Under the pieces are notes generated by a model, which worked only from the letters and a program-made list of their open reading frames with translations, ran no database searches and had not been told where the DNA came from. A program made the position numbers and the translations under genes. Shown here piece by piece: positions 52,501 to 62,700 of a stretch of 64,000 nt of DNA; the stretch's first letter is position 1, and every line of letters begins with the position of its first letter. This stretch comes from Haladaptatus sp. DJG-WS-42 (lineage in GTDB: Archaea > Halobacteriota > Halobacteria > Halobacteriales > Halococcaceae). The stretch spans positions 1 through 64,000 of the forward strand of contig NZ_CP147243.1 of NCBI RefSeq assembly GCF_037198285.1, read 5' to 3'.

Positions 52501-53731
52501 ATGTCTCACCGACATACCGAGGAAACGTCGTCTCAGACGGCGGGTCGAGTTCTTCGAGGGCACGCTAACTAACACCACCGCCCCCGAGATTGACACGGTA
52601 CGGATTTTCGACACCACGCTCCGCGATGGGGAGCAGACACCACGCACGTCGTTCTCGTATGAAGACAAACGCGAGATAGCGGCGGCGTTGGACGAGATGG
52701 GAACCCACGTCATCGAGGCTGGCTTCCCGGTCAACTCGGACGCCGAGTTCGAGGCCGTCCGCGACATCGCAGAGAGCACGCGCACCACGACGTGTGGACT
52801 GGCGCGGGTCGTCGACAAAGATATCGAGGCTGCACTGGACGCGGGCGTGGAGATGATTCACGTCTTCGCGAGCACCAGTGACATCCAGCTCGAAGACTCC
52901 ATGCACGCCACTCGTGCGGAAGCGAAACAGCGCTCCGTCGAGGCAGTCAGGCGCGCAAAGGAGGCAGGCGTCACGGTGATGTACTCACCCATGGACGCGA
53001 CGCGCACGAACCACGAGTTCCTCATCGAAGTCGTGGAAGCCGTGAGCGACGCAGGAACGGATTGGATTAACATTCCCGACACCTGCGGGGTTGCGACGCC
53101 CACGCGGATGGCCAAACTGGTCTCTGACGTGGTCGCGCACACGGACGCCTACGTGGACGTCCACGCCCACGACGACTTCGGGCTGGCAACGGCGAACGCC
53201 ATCGCCGGGTTCGAGGCCGGTGCCCACCAGGCACAGGTTTCAGTAAACGGCATCGGCGAGCGCGCCGGAAACGCCGCCTACGAAGAGGTCGTCATGTCCG
53301 CAGAGAGTCTGTTTGGCGTCGATACCGGTATCGACACCACGCAGATAATGAAAATCGCAAAAATCGTCGAACAGTGCAGCGACGTGCCGATTCCGGCGAA
53401 CAAACCTGTCGTGGGCAAGAACGCCTTCGCCCACGAGAGCGGGATCCACGCCGCGGGCGTCATCGAGAACGCCTCGACGTTCGAGCCGGGCGTCATGACC
53501 CCAGAGATGGTCGGTGCAACCCGTGAACTGGTCATGGGGAAGCACACTGGTACCCACTCAGTGAGAAAGCGCCTGCAAGACGAAGGGTTCGACCCAACCG
53601 AAGAGCAGGTGCGCGCAGTGACGCGGAAGGTCAAGGACTTCGGCGCAGAAAAACAGCAGGTCACCGATGACGTGCTCACGCGTTTTGCCAACGAAGTCGG
53701 CGTCAAAGAGAAGTCGGAGGTCAAAGCCTGA
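52451..53731 (+). CDS. leuA: 2-isopropylmalate synthase / citramalate synthase family (start uncertain)
   Basis: Condenses acetyl-CoA with 2-oxoisovalerate (or pyruvate, if citramalate synthase) in leucine/isoleucine synthesis. HMGL-type TIM barrel: VRIFDTTLRDGEQTPRTSF, GTHVIEAGFPVNSD, NIPDTCGVATPTRM, VDVHAHDDFGLATANAI with the metal-binding HxH-type site, and KPVVGKNAFAHESGIHAAG in the subdomain. The C-terminal allosteric LeuA domain is absent, as in short archaeal forms. The open frame begins at 52451 (TTG), but no acceptable start lies between the promoter at 52468 and the barrel; the well-placed ATG at 52501 is in another frame. A single-base indel or frame change near 52540 is the simplest explanation. 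Heads the leucine/valine gene set. Confidence 0.88.
   Translation: MIERHCYISGRLLVAIQCLTDIPRKRRLRRRVEFFEGTLTNTTAPEIDTVRIFDTTLRDGEQTPRTSFSYEDKREIAAALDEMGTHVIEAGFPVNSDAEFEAVRDIAESTRTTTCGLARVVDKDIEAALDAGVEMIHVFASTSDIQLEDSMHATRAEAKQRSVEAVRRAKEAGVTVMYSPMDATRTNHEFLIEVVEAVSDAGTDWINIPDTCGVATPTRMAKLVSDVVAHTDAYVDVHAHDDFGLATANAIAGFEAGAHQAQVSVNGIGERAGNAAYEEVVMSAESLFGVDTGIDTTQIMKIAKIVEQCSDVPIPANKPVVGKNAFAHESGIHAAGVIENASTFEPGVMTPEMVGATRELVMGKHTGTHSVRKRLQDEGFDPTEEQVRAVTRKVKDFGAEKQQVTDDVLTRFANEVGVKEKSEVKA
52501..52572 (+). other. Out-of-frame ATG reading frame at the leuA promoter
   Basis: From ATG 52501, 23 codons run to a TAA at 52570-52572, in frame +1 relative to leuA. They read MSHRHTEETSSQTAG, then diverge from the leuA frame. 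Leaving out one base in GGCGGG near 52539-52544 would fuse this start to the leuA frame at VEFFEGTL and give a normal-looking LeuA N-terminus. The peptide has no branched-chain-residue cluster, so an attenuator role is unlikely. Confidence 0.55.
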
Positions 53732-53814
53732 ATTATGACTTCCGGCGTTTTTGCTCGTGACGAGCCTTGCGTGAACGATGTTCGAATGAGCAAGGTTTGC
53801 ACGACGCACAACAG

Positions 53815-53820
53815 TTATAA
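53815..53820 (+). promoter_or_regulatory. TATA element of the ilvB leader transcript
   Basis: TTATAA lies 32 bases before the ATG of the 25-codon leader, giving a predicted transcript start at about 53844-53847, on or next to the ATG. It lies in the 320-base gap between leuA and ilvB, so the ilv-leu genes have a promoter separate from that of leuA. Confidence 0.65.
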
Positions 53821-53846
53821 TGGGCGCGTCACATATCCGTCTACTA

Positions 53847-53924
53847 ATGCAGACACTTGCCGCTCTCACGCGCTCGCAGGCGACGAGCGGTGCTGCGGTT
53901 CAGCTCATTATTGTAGGGGTCTAG
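53847..53924 (+). CDS. Candidate ilvB leader peptide (25 codons, branched-chain-rich)
   Basis: A leaderless ORF of 25 codons plus TAG. Eight of the 25 residues are Leu, Ile or Val and five of them fall in the last six positions (QLIIVGV). The Leu-Ile-Ile-Val codons (53904-53915) abut and enter the 5' arm of a GC-rich hairpin whose loop contains the stop codon. A ribosome held at these codons by shortage of charged tRNA would cover the arm and prevent hairpin formation. This is the layout of a bacterial ilv/leu attenuator peptide. There is no sequence match claimed to a known family; the call rests on position, promoter spacing and composition. Confidence 0.65.
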   Translation: MQTLAALTRSQATSGAAVQLIIVGV

Positions 53925-53933
53925 CTCCCCTAC
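53913..53933 (+). terminator. Candidate attenuator hairpin upstream of ilvB
   Basis: GTAGGGG (53913-53919) and CCCCTAC (53927-53933) form a perfect 7-bp stem with a 7-base loop holding the leader TAG. A second C-run (53937-53941) could pair with the same G-run instead, offering an alternative fold. A T-tract (53953-53957) follows 20 bases on, as in archaeal termination sites. ilvB begins 118 bases downstream of the stem. Confidence 0.55.
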
Positions 53934-54051
53934 CTACCCCCATTTCCACCGATTTTTGCACTGACCACAAAGCCACGGCACTTGCGATACGACACCCTGC
54001 GACCACGACCAAACCGATGACCACCCGACCCACACCAACGGAGGCCCGAAC

Positions 54052-55812
54052 ATGAGCGAACGGGCAACCTCCACCTATCCAGATTCGACCGAGGAATCGA
54101 CCGACGAGAAACCCACACGCCGCCCCGTGACCAACGGCGCACAGTCCGTTGTCCGGGCGCTCGAAAACGCGGGCGTCAAACACCTGTTCGGCGTCCAAGG
54201 CGGCGCCATCATGCCCGTCTACGACGCGCTCTACGATTCGGAGATGACGCACGTCACGATGGCCCACGAGCAGTCTGCATCCCACGCCGCAGACGCATAC
54301 GGCATCGTGTCAGGCACGCCCGGTGTGTGTCTCGCCACGTCCGGACCGGGCGCGACGAATCTCGTGACCGGTATCGCAGACGCGAACATGGACTCAGATC
54401 CAATGATCGCGCTGACGGGACAGGTTCCGTCGGGCATGGTCGGCTCTGATGCGTTCCAAGAGACCGACACCACGGGCGTCACCGCGCCAATCACCAAGGC
54501 GAACTACTTCGCTTCAGACACCGACACCGTTGGTGACATGGTCGGCGAAGCGTTCGCCATGGCCGCGAGTGGCCGACAAGGGCCAACGCTCGTTGACCTG
54601 CCAAAGGACATCACGAACGCGCCGACCGACCGAGAGCCGGGGCCGGGTCGCACGCCATCGACCTACAACCCGCGGACAGACCCTGACCCAGAGGAAGTGT
54701 CTGCGGCCGCAACCGCGCTCGCGGGCGCGAAAAAGCCCGTCATCCTCGCCGGGGGCGGCGTCATCAAGGCAAACGCGACGGAGCAACTGCGCGAGTTCGC
54801 AATCGAACACGAAATCCCCGTCGTCACGACGATGCCTGCCGTTGGCGCGTTCCCCGAAGACCACCCACTCTCGATGGAGATGGCTGGCATGCACGGGACG
54901 GGCTACGCCAACATGGCCATCACCCACTGTGACGTGATGTTGGCCGTCGGCACGCGCTTTGACGACCGACTGACCGGCGGCATCGACACGTTTGCGCCGG
55001 AAGCCGAAATCATCCATATCGACATTGACCCTGCGGAAGTTTCGAAGAACATCTTCGCAGACTATCCAGTCATCGGCGACGCCGGAACGGCGCTCACGCG
55101 CCTGTACGACGCGATGGCACACGAGCCGGACGCAGACGAGTGGCGCGAACGGTGCCAGACGTGGAAAGACGAGTATCCGATGGATTACCAGACGCCCGAA
55201 GACGAGCCGCTCAAACCGCAGTTCGTCGTCGAGGCGTTCGACGCCGTGACCGACGATGACACCATCGTCACCACGGGCGTTGGCCAACACCAGATGTGGG
55301 CTGTCCAGTACTGGACGTTCAAAGAGCCACGGACGTGGGTGTCTTCGCACGGACTTGGCACGATGGGCTACGGCCTGCCCGCCGCCATCGGCGCGCGACT
55401 GGCCGCCCGCGACGACCAAACCATCATCAGCTTCGAGGGAGACGGGTCGTTCCTGATGACCCTCCAAGAGCTGTCGGTGGCCGTCCGTGATAACATGGAC
55501 ATCACCGTCGCCGTGCTCAACAACAAGTACATCGGCATGGTTCGCCAGTGGCAAGACGCCTTCTTCGAAGGCCGCCACTCGGCGTCTGAGTACGGCTGGT
55601 GTCCCGAGTTCGACAAGCTCGCAGAAGCGTTCGGCGCGAAAGGGTTCCGCGTCGATGAGTACGACGAAGTTGCAGACACCATTGAGGCCGCGCTGGCCTA
55701 CGACGGCCCGTCGGTCATCGACTTCCACATCGACCCCGGCGCGAACGTCTACCCGATGGTTGCAAGCGGCGCAGCAAACGGGCTGTTCGCCCTCTCGGAG
55801 GACCAACTATGA
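54052..55812 (+). CDS. ilvB: Acetolactate synthase, large (catalytic) subunit
   Basis: ThDP-dependent condensation of pyruvate units (or pyruvate with 2-oxobutyrate), the first common step to valine, leucine and isoleucine. The 586-residue protein has the three ThDP-enzyme domains: the N-terminal part with the proton-relay Glu in MAHEQSASHAADAYG (about residue 75), a central FAD-type domain (GGGVIKANATEQL to GDAGTAL) and the C-terminal ThDP domain with SFEGDGSFLMTLQEL and NNKYIGMVRQWQ. ATG 54052 has a GGAGG ribosome-binding site 7 bases before it, so this gene is translated from a leader mRNA, unlike the upstream leader ORF. Overlaps ilvN by 4 bases. Confidence 0.96.
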   Translation: MSERATSTYPDSTEESTDEKPTRRPVTNGAQSVVRALENAGVKHLFGVQGGAIMPVYDALYDSEMTHVTMAHEQSASHAADAYGIVSGTPGVCLATSGPGATNLVTGIADANMDSDPMIALTGQVPSGMVGSDAFQETDTTGVTAPITKANYFASDTDTVGDMVGEAFAMAASGRQGPTLVDLPKDITNAPTDREPGPGRTPSTYNPRTDPDPEEVSAAATALAGAKKPVILAGGGVIKANATEQLREFAIEHEIPVVTTMPAVGAFPEDHPLSMEMAGMHGTGYANMAITHCDVMLAVGTRFDDRLTGGIDTFAPEAEIIHIDIDPAEVSKNIFADYPVIGDAGTALTRLYDAMAHEPDADEWRERCQTWKDEYPMDYQTPEDEPLKPQFVVEAFDAVTDDDTIVTTGVGQHQMWAVQYWTFKEPRTWVSSHGLGTMGYGLPAAIGARLAARDDQTIISFEGDGSFLMTLQELSVAVRDNMDITVAVLNNKYIGMVRQWQDAFFEGRHSASEYGWCPEFDKLAEAFGAKGFRVDEYDEVADTIEAALAYDGPSVIDFHIDPGANVYPMVASGAANGLFALSEDQL

Positions 55813-56467
55813 CGCAAGGACTGCAAGGCCCCCGACCAGAAGAACGCCCTCATCCGGAGGGACGGCGTAACGCACAGGGGAAACGCATCGACCCGGTTCA
55901 GGAAGCAGAACAGGAGTCTCGACGAGCCACCGTTTCCGCGCTCGTCAAACACGAACCCGGTGTGCTCTCGCTCGTTTCCGGGCTGTTCAGCCGCCGCCAG
56001 TTCAACATCGAGAGTTTGACCGTCGGACCGACGACGGTTGACGGTCACGCACGCATCACGCTGGTGGTCGAAGAAACCGACGCGGGTATCGACCAAATCA
56101 AGAAGCAGTTGGCAAAGCTGAAACCCTCTATCGCCGTTGGCGAACTCAGTTCGGACGCCGTCCGCGCAGAACTGGTCTTGCTCAAGGTGCAGGGCCACGA
56201 GCCGGACAAAGTTCACGCCATCACGCAGATGTACGAGGGTCAGACGCTCGACGCCGGGCCGCGCACCATCACGGTGCAGATTACGGGTGACCAGCGGAAA
56301 ATCGACGACGCCGTCGATGCGTTCCGTCAGTTCGGTATCATCGAAATCGCCCGGACGGGTCAGACCGCCCTCGCGCGCGGCGACACGCCGACGACGCCGG
56401 GCGAATCGCCTGCCGCATCTGCAGAGAGTACCGCTTCAGAAACGCAAGACAGTTCCAATACACACCA

Positions 56468-56471
<4 letters not shown>
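55809..56471 (+). CDS. ilvN: Acetolactate synthase, small regulatory subunit
   Basis: A 220-residue regulatory partner that brings valine feedback to IlvB. After a 35-residue charged N-terminal extension, an ACT domain begins ([33 protein letters not shown], residues about 41-73). A second ACT-like domain ([27 protein letters not shown], starting near 135) follows, and a Thr/Ser/Ala-rich tail ends the protein. The start overlaps the ilvB stop (ATGA) and the stop overlaps ilvC (ATGA), so translation is coupled through the trio. Confidence 0.95.
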
Positions 56472-57515
<1,044 letters not shown>

Positions 57516-57523
<8 letters not shown>

Positions 57524-57746
57524 AAAGGGCACGATGAAAGATGTGAGTCACACGAACCCCTACACGGGGGAGGCCTTTGGCGACAGTGTGGTGTACAAAC
57601 GAGGCGTCGTCATCACCGACGGTGGCCACGACCCAGAGCGAGAAGGCGAGGCAGAGACGATGGAAGACGTAGATCATGAGCCGCCGAACGGCGAGGGTGC
57701 AAACCCCGTCTTCGAGCGAGGCCCTGACGTAGAAGACGATGAGTAA
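57516..57746 (+). CDS. Conserved acidic 76-residue protein between ilvC and leuC, unknown
   Basis: A short, very acidic, probably disordered protein with the pieces [22 protein letters not shown]-like start (residues 5-26), [16 protein letters not shown] and a nearly repeated [13 protein letters not shown] / PVFERGPD end. No fold or motif is recognised. It overlaps ilvC by 8 bases and leuC by 8 bases, so it is translated with both enzymes. The strict operon position suggests a helper or regulator of the branched-chain enzymes; this is inference from context only. Confidence 0.75.
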
Positions 57747-59160
57747 GGGAACGCTGTACGACAAGGTGTGGGACCGGCATAAAGTCACGACGCTCCCGAA
57801 CGGGCAAGACCAGTTGTTCATCGGACTGCACCTCATCCACGAGGTGACGAGTCCACAGGCGTTTGGGATGCTCCGCGAGCGCGACCTCGAAGTCGCCTAC
57901 CCGGAACGCACCTACGCGACGGTTGACCACATCGTCCCGACGGCAGACCAGTCGCGGCCCTACGCCGACGACGCTGCAGAGGAGATGATGAGCGAACTCG
58001 AACAGAACGTCCGCGACGCGGGCATCCAGTTCGCAGACCCGGACTCCGGGAATCAAGGCATTGTCCACGTCATCGGACCAGAACAGGGTATCACCCAACC
58101 CGGCATGACCATCGTGTGTGGCGACAGCCACACCTCGACCCACGGCGCATTCGGTGCGCTCGCGTTCGGGATTGGCACGTCGCAAATCCGCGACGTGCTC
58201 GCCACCCAGACCGTGGCGATGGAGAAAAAGAAGGTGCGGAAAATCGAGGTCACTGGCGAACTCGGTGACAGCGTCACGGCAAAAGACGTCATCTTGACCA
58301 TCATCAGCAAACTCGGCACCGACGGCGGCGTCGGCTACGTCTACGAGTACGCGGGCGAGGCCATCGAGAGCCTCGACATGGAAGGCCGGATGAGCGTCTG
58401 CAACATGTCCATCGAGGGCGGTGCGCGTGCGGGCTACGTGAACCCGGACGAGACCACCTACGAGTACCTGCGCGAGACGGACGCCTTCGCGGACGACCCC
58501 GAGAAGTTCGAGCATCTGAAGGAGTACTGGGAGTCGATTCGCTCCGACGACGACGCCGAGTACGACGACGTGGTGACCATCGACGGCTCCGAAATCGAGC
58601 CAACCGTGACGTGGGGAACCACGCCCGGGCAGGGTGTCGGCATCAAACAGCCGGTGCCCGCCCCCGAAGAGCTGGCTGCAGACAAGCAGGACACCGCACG
58701 CATGTCGCAGGCGCACATGCGCGTCGACCCCGGCGAGACGATGGAAGGCTACAAAATCGACGTGGCCTTCCTCGGCAGTTGTACCAACGCCCGACTGCCA
58801 GACCTCCGTGCAGGGGCGGCAATCGCCAAAGGACGGCAGGTTCACGAGGACGTTCGCGCAATCGTCGTCCCCGGCAGTCAGCGCGTGAAAGCCGCGGCCG
58901 AGGCAGAAGGTCTCGATACAATCTTCACCGAGGCAGGCTTCGAATGGCGCGGTGCGGGTTGTTCGATGTGCCTTGGCATGAACGACGACCAGTTAGAGGG
59001 CGACGAAGCCTCTGCGTCCTCGTCGAACCGGAACTTCATCGGCCGACAGGGGAGCAAAGACGGGCGCACCGTCCTGATGAGCCCCGAGATGGTCGTGGCA
59101 GCGGCGGTGACTGGCGAGGTCACTGACGTTCGCGAACTGAAGGAGGTGGCCCAGATATGA
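57739..59160 (+). CDS. leuC: 3-isopropylmalate dehydratase, large subunit
   Basis: Aconitase-family hydro-lyase converting 2- to 3-isopropylmalate, with LeuD. The 473-residue protein has the 4Fe-4S ligands in the family positions: [10 protein letters not shown] with the first Cys (near residue 350) and [11 protein letters not shown] with the Cys-x2-Cys pair (near 412-415). DHIVPTADQ and [14 protein letters not shown] near the N-terminus are typical. It overlaps the 76-residue ORF by 8 bases and leuD by 4 bases. Confidence 0.95.
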   Translation: MSKGTLYDKVWDRHKVTTLPNGQDQLFIGLHLIHEVTSPQAFGMLRERDLEVAYPERTYATVDHIVPTADQSRPYADDAAEEMMSELEQNVRDAGIQFADPDSGNQGIVHVIGPEQGITQPGMTIVCGDSHTSTHGAFGALAFGIGTSQIRDVLATQTVAMEKKKVRKIEVTGELGDSVTAKDVILTIISKLGTDGGVGYVYEYAGEAIESLDMEGRMSVCNMSIEGGARAGYVNPDETTYEYLRETDAFADDPEKFEHLKEYWESIRSDDDAEYDDVVTIDGSEIEPTVTWGTTPGQGVGIKQPVPAPEELAADKQDTARMSQAHMRVDPGETMEGYKIDVAFLGSCTNARLPDLRAGAAIAKGRQVHEDVRAIVVPGSQRVKAAAEAEGLDTIFTEAGFEWRGAGCSMCLGMNDDQLEGDEASASSSNRNFIGRQGSKDGRTVLMSPEMVVAAAVTGEVTDVRELKEVAQI

Positions 59161-59768
59161 CCGACGTTCCAAGCGTCACCGACGCCTCCGGGACGGGCAT
59201 CCCCGTCCGCGGAAACGACATCGACACAGACCAGATTATTCCAGCGCGGTTCATGAAGGTCGTCACCTTCGAAGGACTCGGTGAGTTCGCGTTCTTCGAC
59301 AAGCGGTTTGACGAAAACGATAACCAGAAAGACCACCCGTTCAACGAAGACCAGTATCAAGGTGCGTCGATTCTCGTGGTCAACAGCAATTTCGGCTGTG
59401 GGTCCTCGCGCGAACACGCCCCACAGGCGCTCATGCGCTGGGGAATCGATGCCATTGTCGGCGAATCCTTTGCCGAAATTTTCGCGGGCAACTGTCTCGC
59501 GCTCGGCATCCCGACGCTCACCGCAGACCACGAAGCGGTTACCGAGATTCAAGACTGGGTCGAAGCGAACCCGGACGAAGAACTCGACGTTGACGTGGCC
59601 GCAGAGACCGTGACCTACGGCGGAGAAACCGTCTCCGTCACTGTAGACGACGCCCAGCGACGGGCGCTCGTCGAAGGCGAATGGGACACTACGGCGTTGC
59701 TCAAATCCAATGCAACTGCCGTCGCAGAGACTGCAAACGCCCTGCCGTACATGGAGAGCGATGACTGA
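59157..59768 (+). CDS. leuD: 3-isopropylmalate dehydratase, small subunit
   Basis: A 203-residue swivelling domain of the LeuCD heterodimer. It carries [15 protein letters not shown] at the N-terminus and [21 protein letters not shown], the substrate-binding loop, at residues about 77-97. Length fits the archaeal/bacterial split form. Its start overlaps leuC by 4 bases and its end overlaps leuB by 8 bases. Confidence 0.95.
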   Translation: MTDVPSVTDASGTGIPVRGNDIDTDQIIPARFMKVVTFEGLGEFAFFDKRFDENDNQKDHPFNEDQYQGASILVVNSNFGCGSSREHAPQALMRWGIDAIVGESFAEIFAGNCLALGIPTLTADHEAVTEIQDWVEANPDEELDVDVAAETVTYGGETVSVTVDDAQRRALVEGEWDTTALLKSNATAVAETANALPYMESDD

Positions 59769-60741
59769 ACAAATCGCGGTGATTCCGGGCGACGGAATCG
59801 GGCAGGAAGTGACGCCCGCCGCCGTGGACGTCCTCGACGCCCTCGACCTTGGTTTCGAGTTCGTCTCCGGCGACGCTGGCGACGCAGTGAAAGCAGAAAC
59901 TGGCGAGGCACTACCGCAAGCGACGAGCGACCTCGTCGCCGCCTCCGACGCCACGCTGTTCGGCGCGGCAGGCGAGACCGCGGCGGACGTGATTCTCCCG
60001 CTTCGTGCGCAGGTCGAATCCTTTGCAAACGTGCGCCCGGCAACGGCGTATCCCGGCGTCGAAGCGCTCAAACCGGACACCGACCTCGTGTTCATCCGCG
60101 AGAACACCGAAGGCGTCTACAAGGGCATCGAATCGGAGATTGCCCCCGGTGTGACGACGCTTACGCGCGTCATCACCGAAGAAGCCTCCCGGAACATCGC
60201 GGAGTTCGGCTTCGACTACGCAGAACAGAACGGCTACGACACCGTCACCATCGCACACAAGGCAAACGTGATGCGCAAGACGGACGGGCTGTTCTTGGAG
60301 ACGGCGAAACAAGTCGGCGATGAGCGCGATGTAGACTACGACACGGCGCTCATGGACGCGCTCGCAATGCACCTCATCCTCCGGCCGGAGGAGTACGGCG
60401 TTGTCATCTGCCCGAATCTCGCGGGCGACATGCTCTCTGACTTGTCTGCCGGACTCGTTGGCGGCCTTGGCCTCCTGCCAAGCGCCAACGTCGGCCACGA
60501 AAACGCATTGTTCGAACCGGTTCACGGGAGCGCCCCGGACATCGCCGGCCAGGGCATCGCCAACCCGGCGGCGACGATTCTCTCGGGGGCGATGTTGCTC
60601 GACCACCTCGACTACGGCGAAGAAGCGGGACGGGTTCGCAGTGCTGTTGAATCAGTGCTCGAATCCGGCCCGCACACGCCGGACTTAGGCGGCGACGCGA
60701 GCACGGAAGACGTGACGGCGGCAATCATAGAACGCCTGTAA
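59761..60741 (+). CDS. leuB: 3-isopropylmalate dehydrogenase
   Basis: NAD+-dependent oxidative decarboxylation of 3-isopropylmalate, the last specific leucine step before transamination. The 326-residue protein has the family sequence order: [35 protein letters not shown] with substrate Arg and Glu, the Tyr/Lys pair (about 137 and 180), the acidic [10 protein letters not shown] and [27 protein letters not shown] 59761 lies inside the last codons of leuD; longer upstream frames are not used. It closes the operon. Confidence 0.95.
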   Translation: MTEQIAVIPGDGIGQEVTPAAVDVLDALDLGFEFVSGDAGDAVKAETGEALPQATSDLVAASDATLFGAAGETAADVILPLRAQVESFANVRPATAYPGVEALKPDTDLVFIRENTEGVYKGIESEIAPGVTTLTRVITEEASRNIAEFGFDYAEQNGYDTVTIAHKANVMRKTDGLFLETAKQVGDERDVDYDTALMDALAMHLILRPEEYGVVICPNLAGDMLSDLSAGLVGGLGLLPSANVGHENALFEPVHGSAPDIAGQGIANPAATILSGAMLLDHLDYGEEAGRVRSAVESVLESGPHTPDLGGDASTEDVTAAIIERL

Positions 60742-60782
60742 CGCCCCCTGATTTTATCTTCTGGGGCGTGCTATTTGTTGCT

Positions 60783-60932
60783 ATGCCCCGCGTGCATTTA
60801 GACGAGAAGACGCTCGAACGCTTAGATGGGCTTCGTCAGGAAGACGAATCCTACGACGAGATCATCACCGAACTCATCAACATTTACCAAGCAGAAGAGC
60901 TGACGCTCCACTACAGCGGCGAAGAACTCTAA
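60783..60932 (+). CDS. Small antitoxin-like protein (DUF7557/VapB-type), 49 residues
   Basis: A 49-residue protein starting MPRVHLDEKTLERLDGLRQED, with YDEIITELINIYQAEEL as a second helix: the layout of short ribbon-helix-helix antitoxins widespread in haloarchaea. No PIN-domain toxin lies next to it, so it is an orphan here. It follows leuB by 41 bases, so it may ride on the leucine transcript. Its stop overlaps the stop of the convergent DUF5799 gene by 4 bases. Confidence 0.75.
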   Translation: MPRVHLDEKTLERLDGLRQEDESYDEIITELINIYQAEELTLHYSGEEL

Positions 60933-61384
60933 GCCTGCTCTGCGGCCACGCGGCGAATTTCGTCCCAGCGCCCATTCTCTTCTAAGTGACGCTGGAGGGT
61001 TTCTGCGTACTCGTTTGCGAGGCGTTCTGCGGCACGGATTTCTGCTTCGTCGACTTCCGGCTCGTTACTGCCGAGTCCGAGCGCGTTTTTCACCGACTTC
61101 ATCATCCCGCCGGACTGCTTTTTCTGCGGCGGGCCGCCCATCCCGCCTTGCATTTGCTGGCGGATGTTGTCGAGTTCAGGCACGATGTCTGGCAGTTTCT
61201 CGGTGTTTGCGACGAGTTTCGCTTGCTCTGGGTCGGCTGGATGCTCTATTTCCAACTCGACGGCCATCATAATGAGCCCCCACTCCTGTCGGGTGAGTTG
61301 CGATTCTGCGATGCGGTCTGTGAACAGGTTATCGACCGTCATGCGTGCGCCGACGATGCGGTCAGTCCAAGGGCGCTCTGACAT
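60929..61384 (-). CDS. DUF5799 family protein
   Basis: A 151-residue haloarchaeal protein. It begins with SERPWTDRIVGARMTVDNLFTDRIAESQLTRQEWGLIMMAVELEIEHP (given in pieces: WTDRIVGARMTVD, then TRQEWGLIMMAVELEIEHP at about 32-50), followed by a Gly/Gln/Met-rich linker (PQKKQSGGMMKSVKNALGLG near residue 88) and a C-terminal helix rich in charge (EIRAAERLANEYAETLQRHLE). Family members are soluble and uncharacterised. ATG 61384 is used; the frame extends two codons further to a GTG-like start. Standalone minus-strand gene. Confidence 0.82.
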   Translation of the reverse strand: MSERPWTDRIVGARMTVDNLFTDRIAESQLTRQEWGLIMMAVELEIEHPADPEQAKLVANTEKLPDIVPELDNIRQQMQGGMGGPPQKKQSGGMMKSVKNALGLGSNEPEVDEAEIRAAERLANEYAETLQRHLEENGRWDEIRRVAAEQA

Positions 61385-61425
61385 ACACACTCCTAAAATA
61401 AGCGAACGTATCAGGGTTTCCCCGC

Positions 61426-61851
61426 TCAGACGAGCGCGGCGTTCATCTCAATGTCGATGGCACCGAGCGCCCGCGAGATGATGCAGTTTTCTTTTGCCCC
61501 GGTCGCAATTTCGAGGAACTCGGCTTCGTCAACGTCGGGAGCAGAGCCTTCGAGGTCAACGACGATTTTCGTAATTGACTGGGCGCCATCCACTTTCTCT
61601 AAATGGACGTTCGCTGTCGCACTCACTTTCTCCGGGTCGTAGCCCGCACGCTGGAGGTCCGCAGCGACTTGCATCGCAAGACAGGCGGCGTGGGCTGACC
61701 CGAGCATCTCTTCTGGGTTCGACTCACTCCCATCTTCAAAACGCGACATAAACGTATAGGGCGCTTCGATGACGCCACTGCCGGTTTTGACGGTTCCTGA
61801 TCCTTCACGGAGCGTTCCCTCCCACACAGCCTCAGATGAACGTACTGGCAT
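61426..61851 (-). CDS. OsmC/Ohr family peroxide-reducing protein
   Basis: A 141-residue thiol peroxidase of the OsmC family that reduces organic hydroperoxides. Both catalytic cysteines are present: Cys57 in GSAHAACLAM and Cys123 in KENCIISRAL, with the conserved Arg in the N-terminal part and the NPEEMLGSAHAAC context typical of OsmC. The protein is dimeric in known cases. It is not linked to a regulator (OhrR-like) gene; its neighbours are a DUF5799 gene and an MBL-fold hydrolase on the same strand. Confidence 0.92.
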   Translation of the reverse strand: MPVRSSEAVWEGTLREGSGTVKTGSGVIEAPYTFMSRFEDGSESNPEEMLGSAHAACLAMQVAADLQRAGYDPEKVSATANVHLEKVDGAQSITKIVVDLEGSAPDVDEAEFLEIATGAKENCIISRALGAIDIEMNAALV

Positions 61852-61924
61852 GGTACGTCAGGTACAATGGTGAGACGACAAAATAACTGTGGCGTGTGAA
61901 CAGGCCACAAAAAGGTGTGGTGGG

Positions 61925-62647
61925 TTACTGGGCTGCGAGGTCGAACGTTTCGTCGCCGTCGAGGACGACAACCTCCGTGCCACTTCCGGTCGCCGTCACT
62001 TCTTTCTTGAAGTCTTTCGGGTCCTGTTCGATTGGGGGGAACGTGTCGTAGTGCATCGGGAAGGCGTAGTCAGCGTCGAGCCAGTCTGCGGCGATGGCCG
62101 CCTGCCACGGGCCCATCGTAAAGTGGTCGCCAATCGGAAGCGCCACGGCGTCGGGTTCGAGATACGGGCCGATAACGTCGCGCATCTCGGTCATGAGGCC
62201 GGTGTCGCCTGCGTGATAGAACGTGTAGCTGTCTTCGTCTGCGACCTGCGTTGGCAACGTGTCACTGATGATGAACCCGCCGGGCATTCCGCCCGAGTCT
62301 GCGTACTCGGACATGAGGCCGTTGGTGTGGTCTGCGCGGTGCATCGTGACGAAGGCGTCACCGCACTCGACGGTGCCGCCGATGTTCATGCCAATCGTGT
62401 CCTCGTGGCCGAACTCGTCTGTGATGTAGGCGGCGAGTTCGGGCGTGGCGACGACGGTTGCGTCAGTAAAGGCACCAGCGTCTGCGATGTGGTCTGCGTG
62501 CCCGTGTGTGAGCAACAGATAGTCCGGAGACGGAACGGCTTCGGGCGATTTCTCCGTCTTTGGGTTGTCGAAAAACGGGTCGATAAGGAGGCTCGTGTCG
62601 CCTACGTCCACCTGCCACGTCGAGTGTCCGTACCAAGTAAGTTTCAT
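61925..62647 (-). CDS. UPF0173-family metallo-beta-lactamase-fold hydrolase
   Basis: A 240-residue MBL-fold metal enzyme. The full metal site is present: H48-x-H50-x-D52-H53 in LLTHGHADH, a later His in MHRADHT and FYHAGDTGL with the bridging Asp, and [11 protein letters not shown] at the end. The opening [25 protein letters not shown] is the UPF0173 signature. ATG 62647 is chosen on that basis; the ORF extends 19 codons further upstream without similarity. The substrate is not known; proteins of this family are cytoplasmic and widely annotated as metal-dependent hydrolases. Confidence 0.9.
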   Translation of the reverse strand: MKLTWYGHSTWQVDVGDTSLLIDPFFDNPKTEKSPEAVPSPDYLLLTHGHADHIADAGAFTDATVVATPELAAYITDEFGHEDTIGMNIGGTVECGDAFVTMHRADHTNGLMSEYADSGGMPGGFIISDTLPTQVADEDSYTFYHAGDTGLMTEMRDVIGPYLEPDAVALPIGDHFTMGPWQAAIAADWLDADYAFPMHYDTFPPIEQDPKDFKKEVTATGSGTEVVVLDGDETFDLAAQ

Positions 62648-62700
62648 GCCACATGTGAGTTGTGAGCAGAGCCACTTAACGACTGAGGAGAGTGCACGAC

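Noticed and set aside
54514-55806. 430-codon minus-strand frame opposite ilvB
   Set aside because: High G+C coding DNA leaves long antisense frames open; the plus-strand ilvB is certain and the antisense product has no domain.
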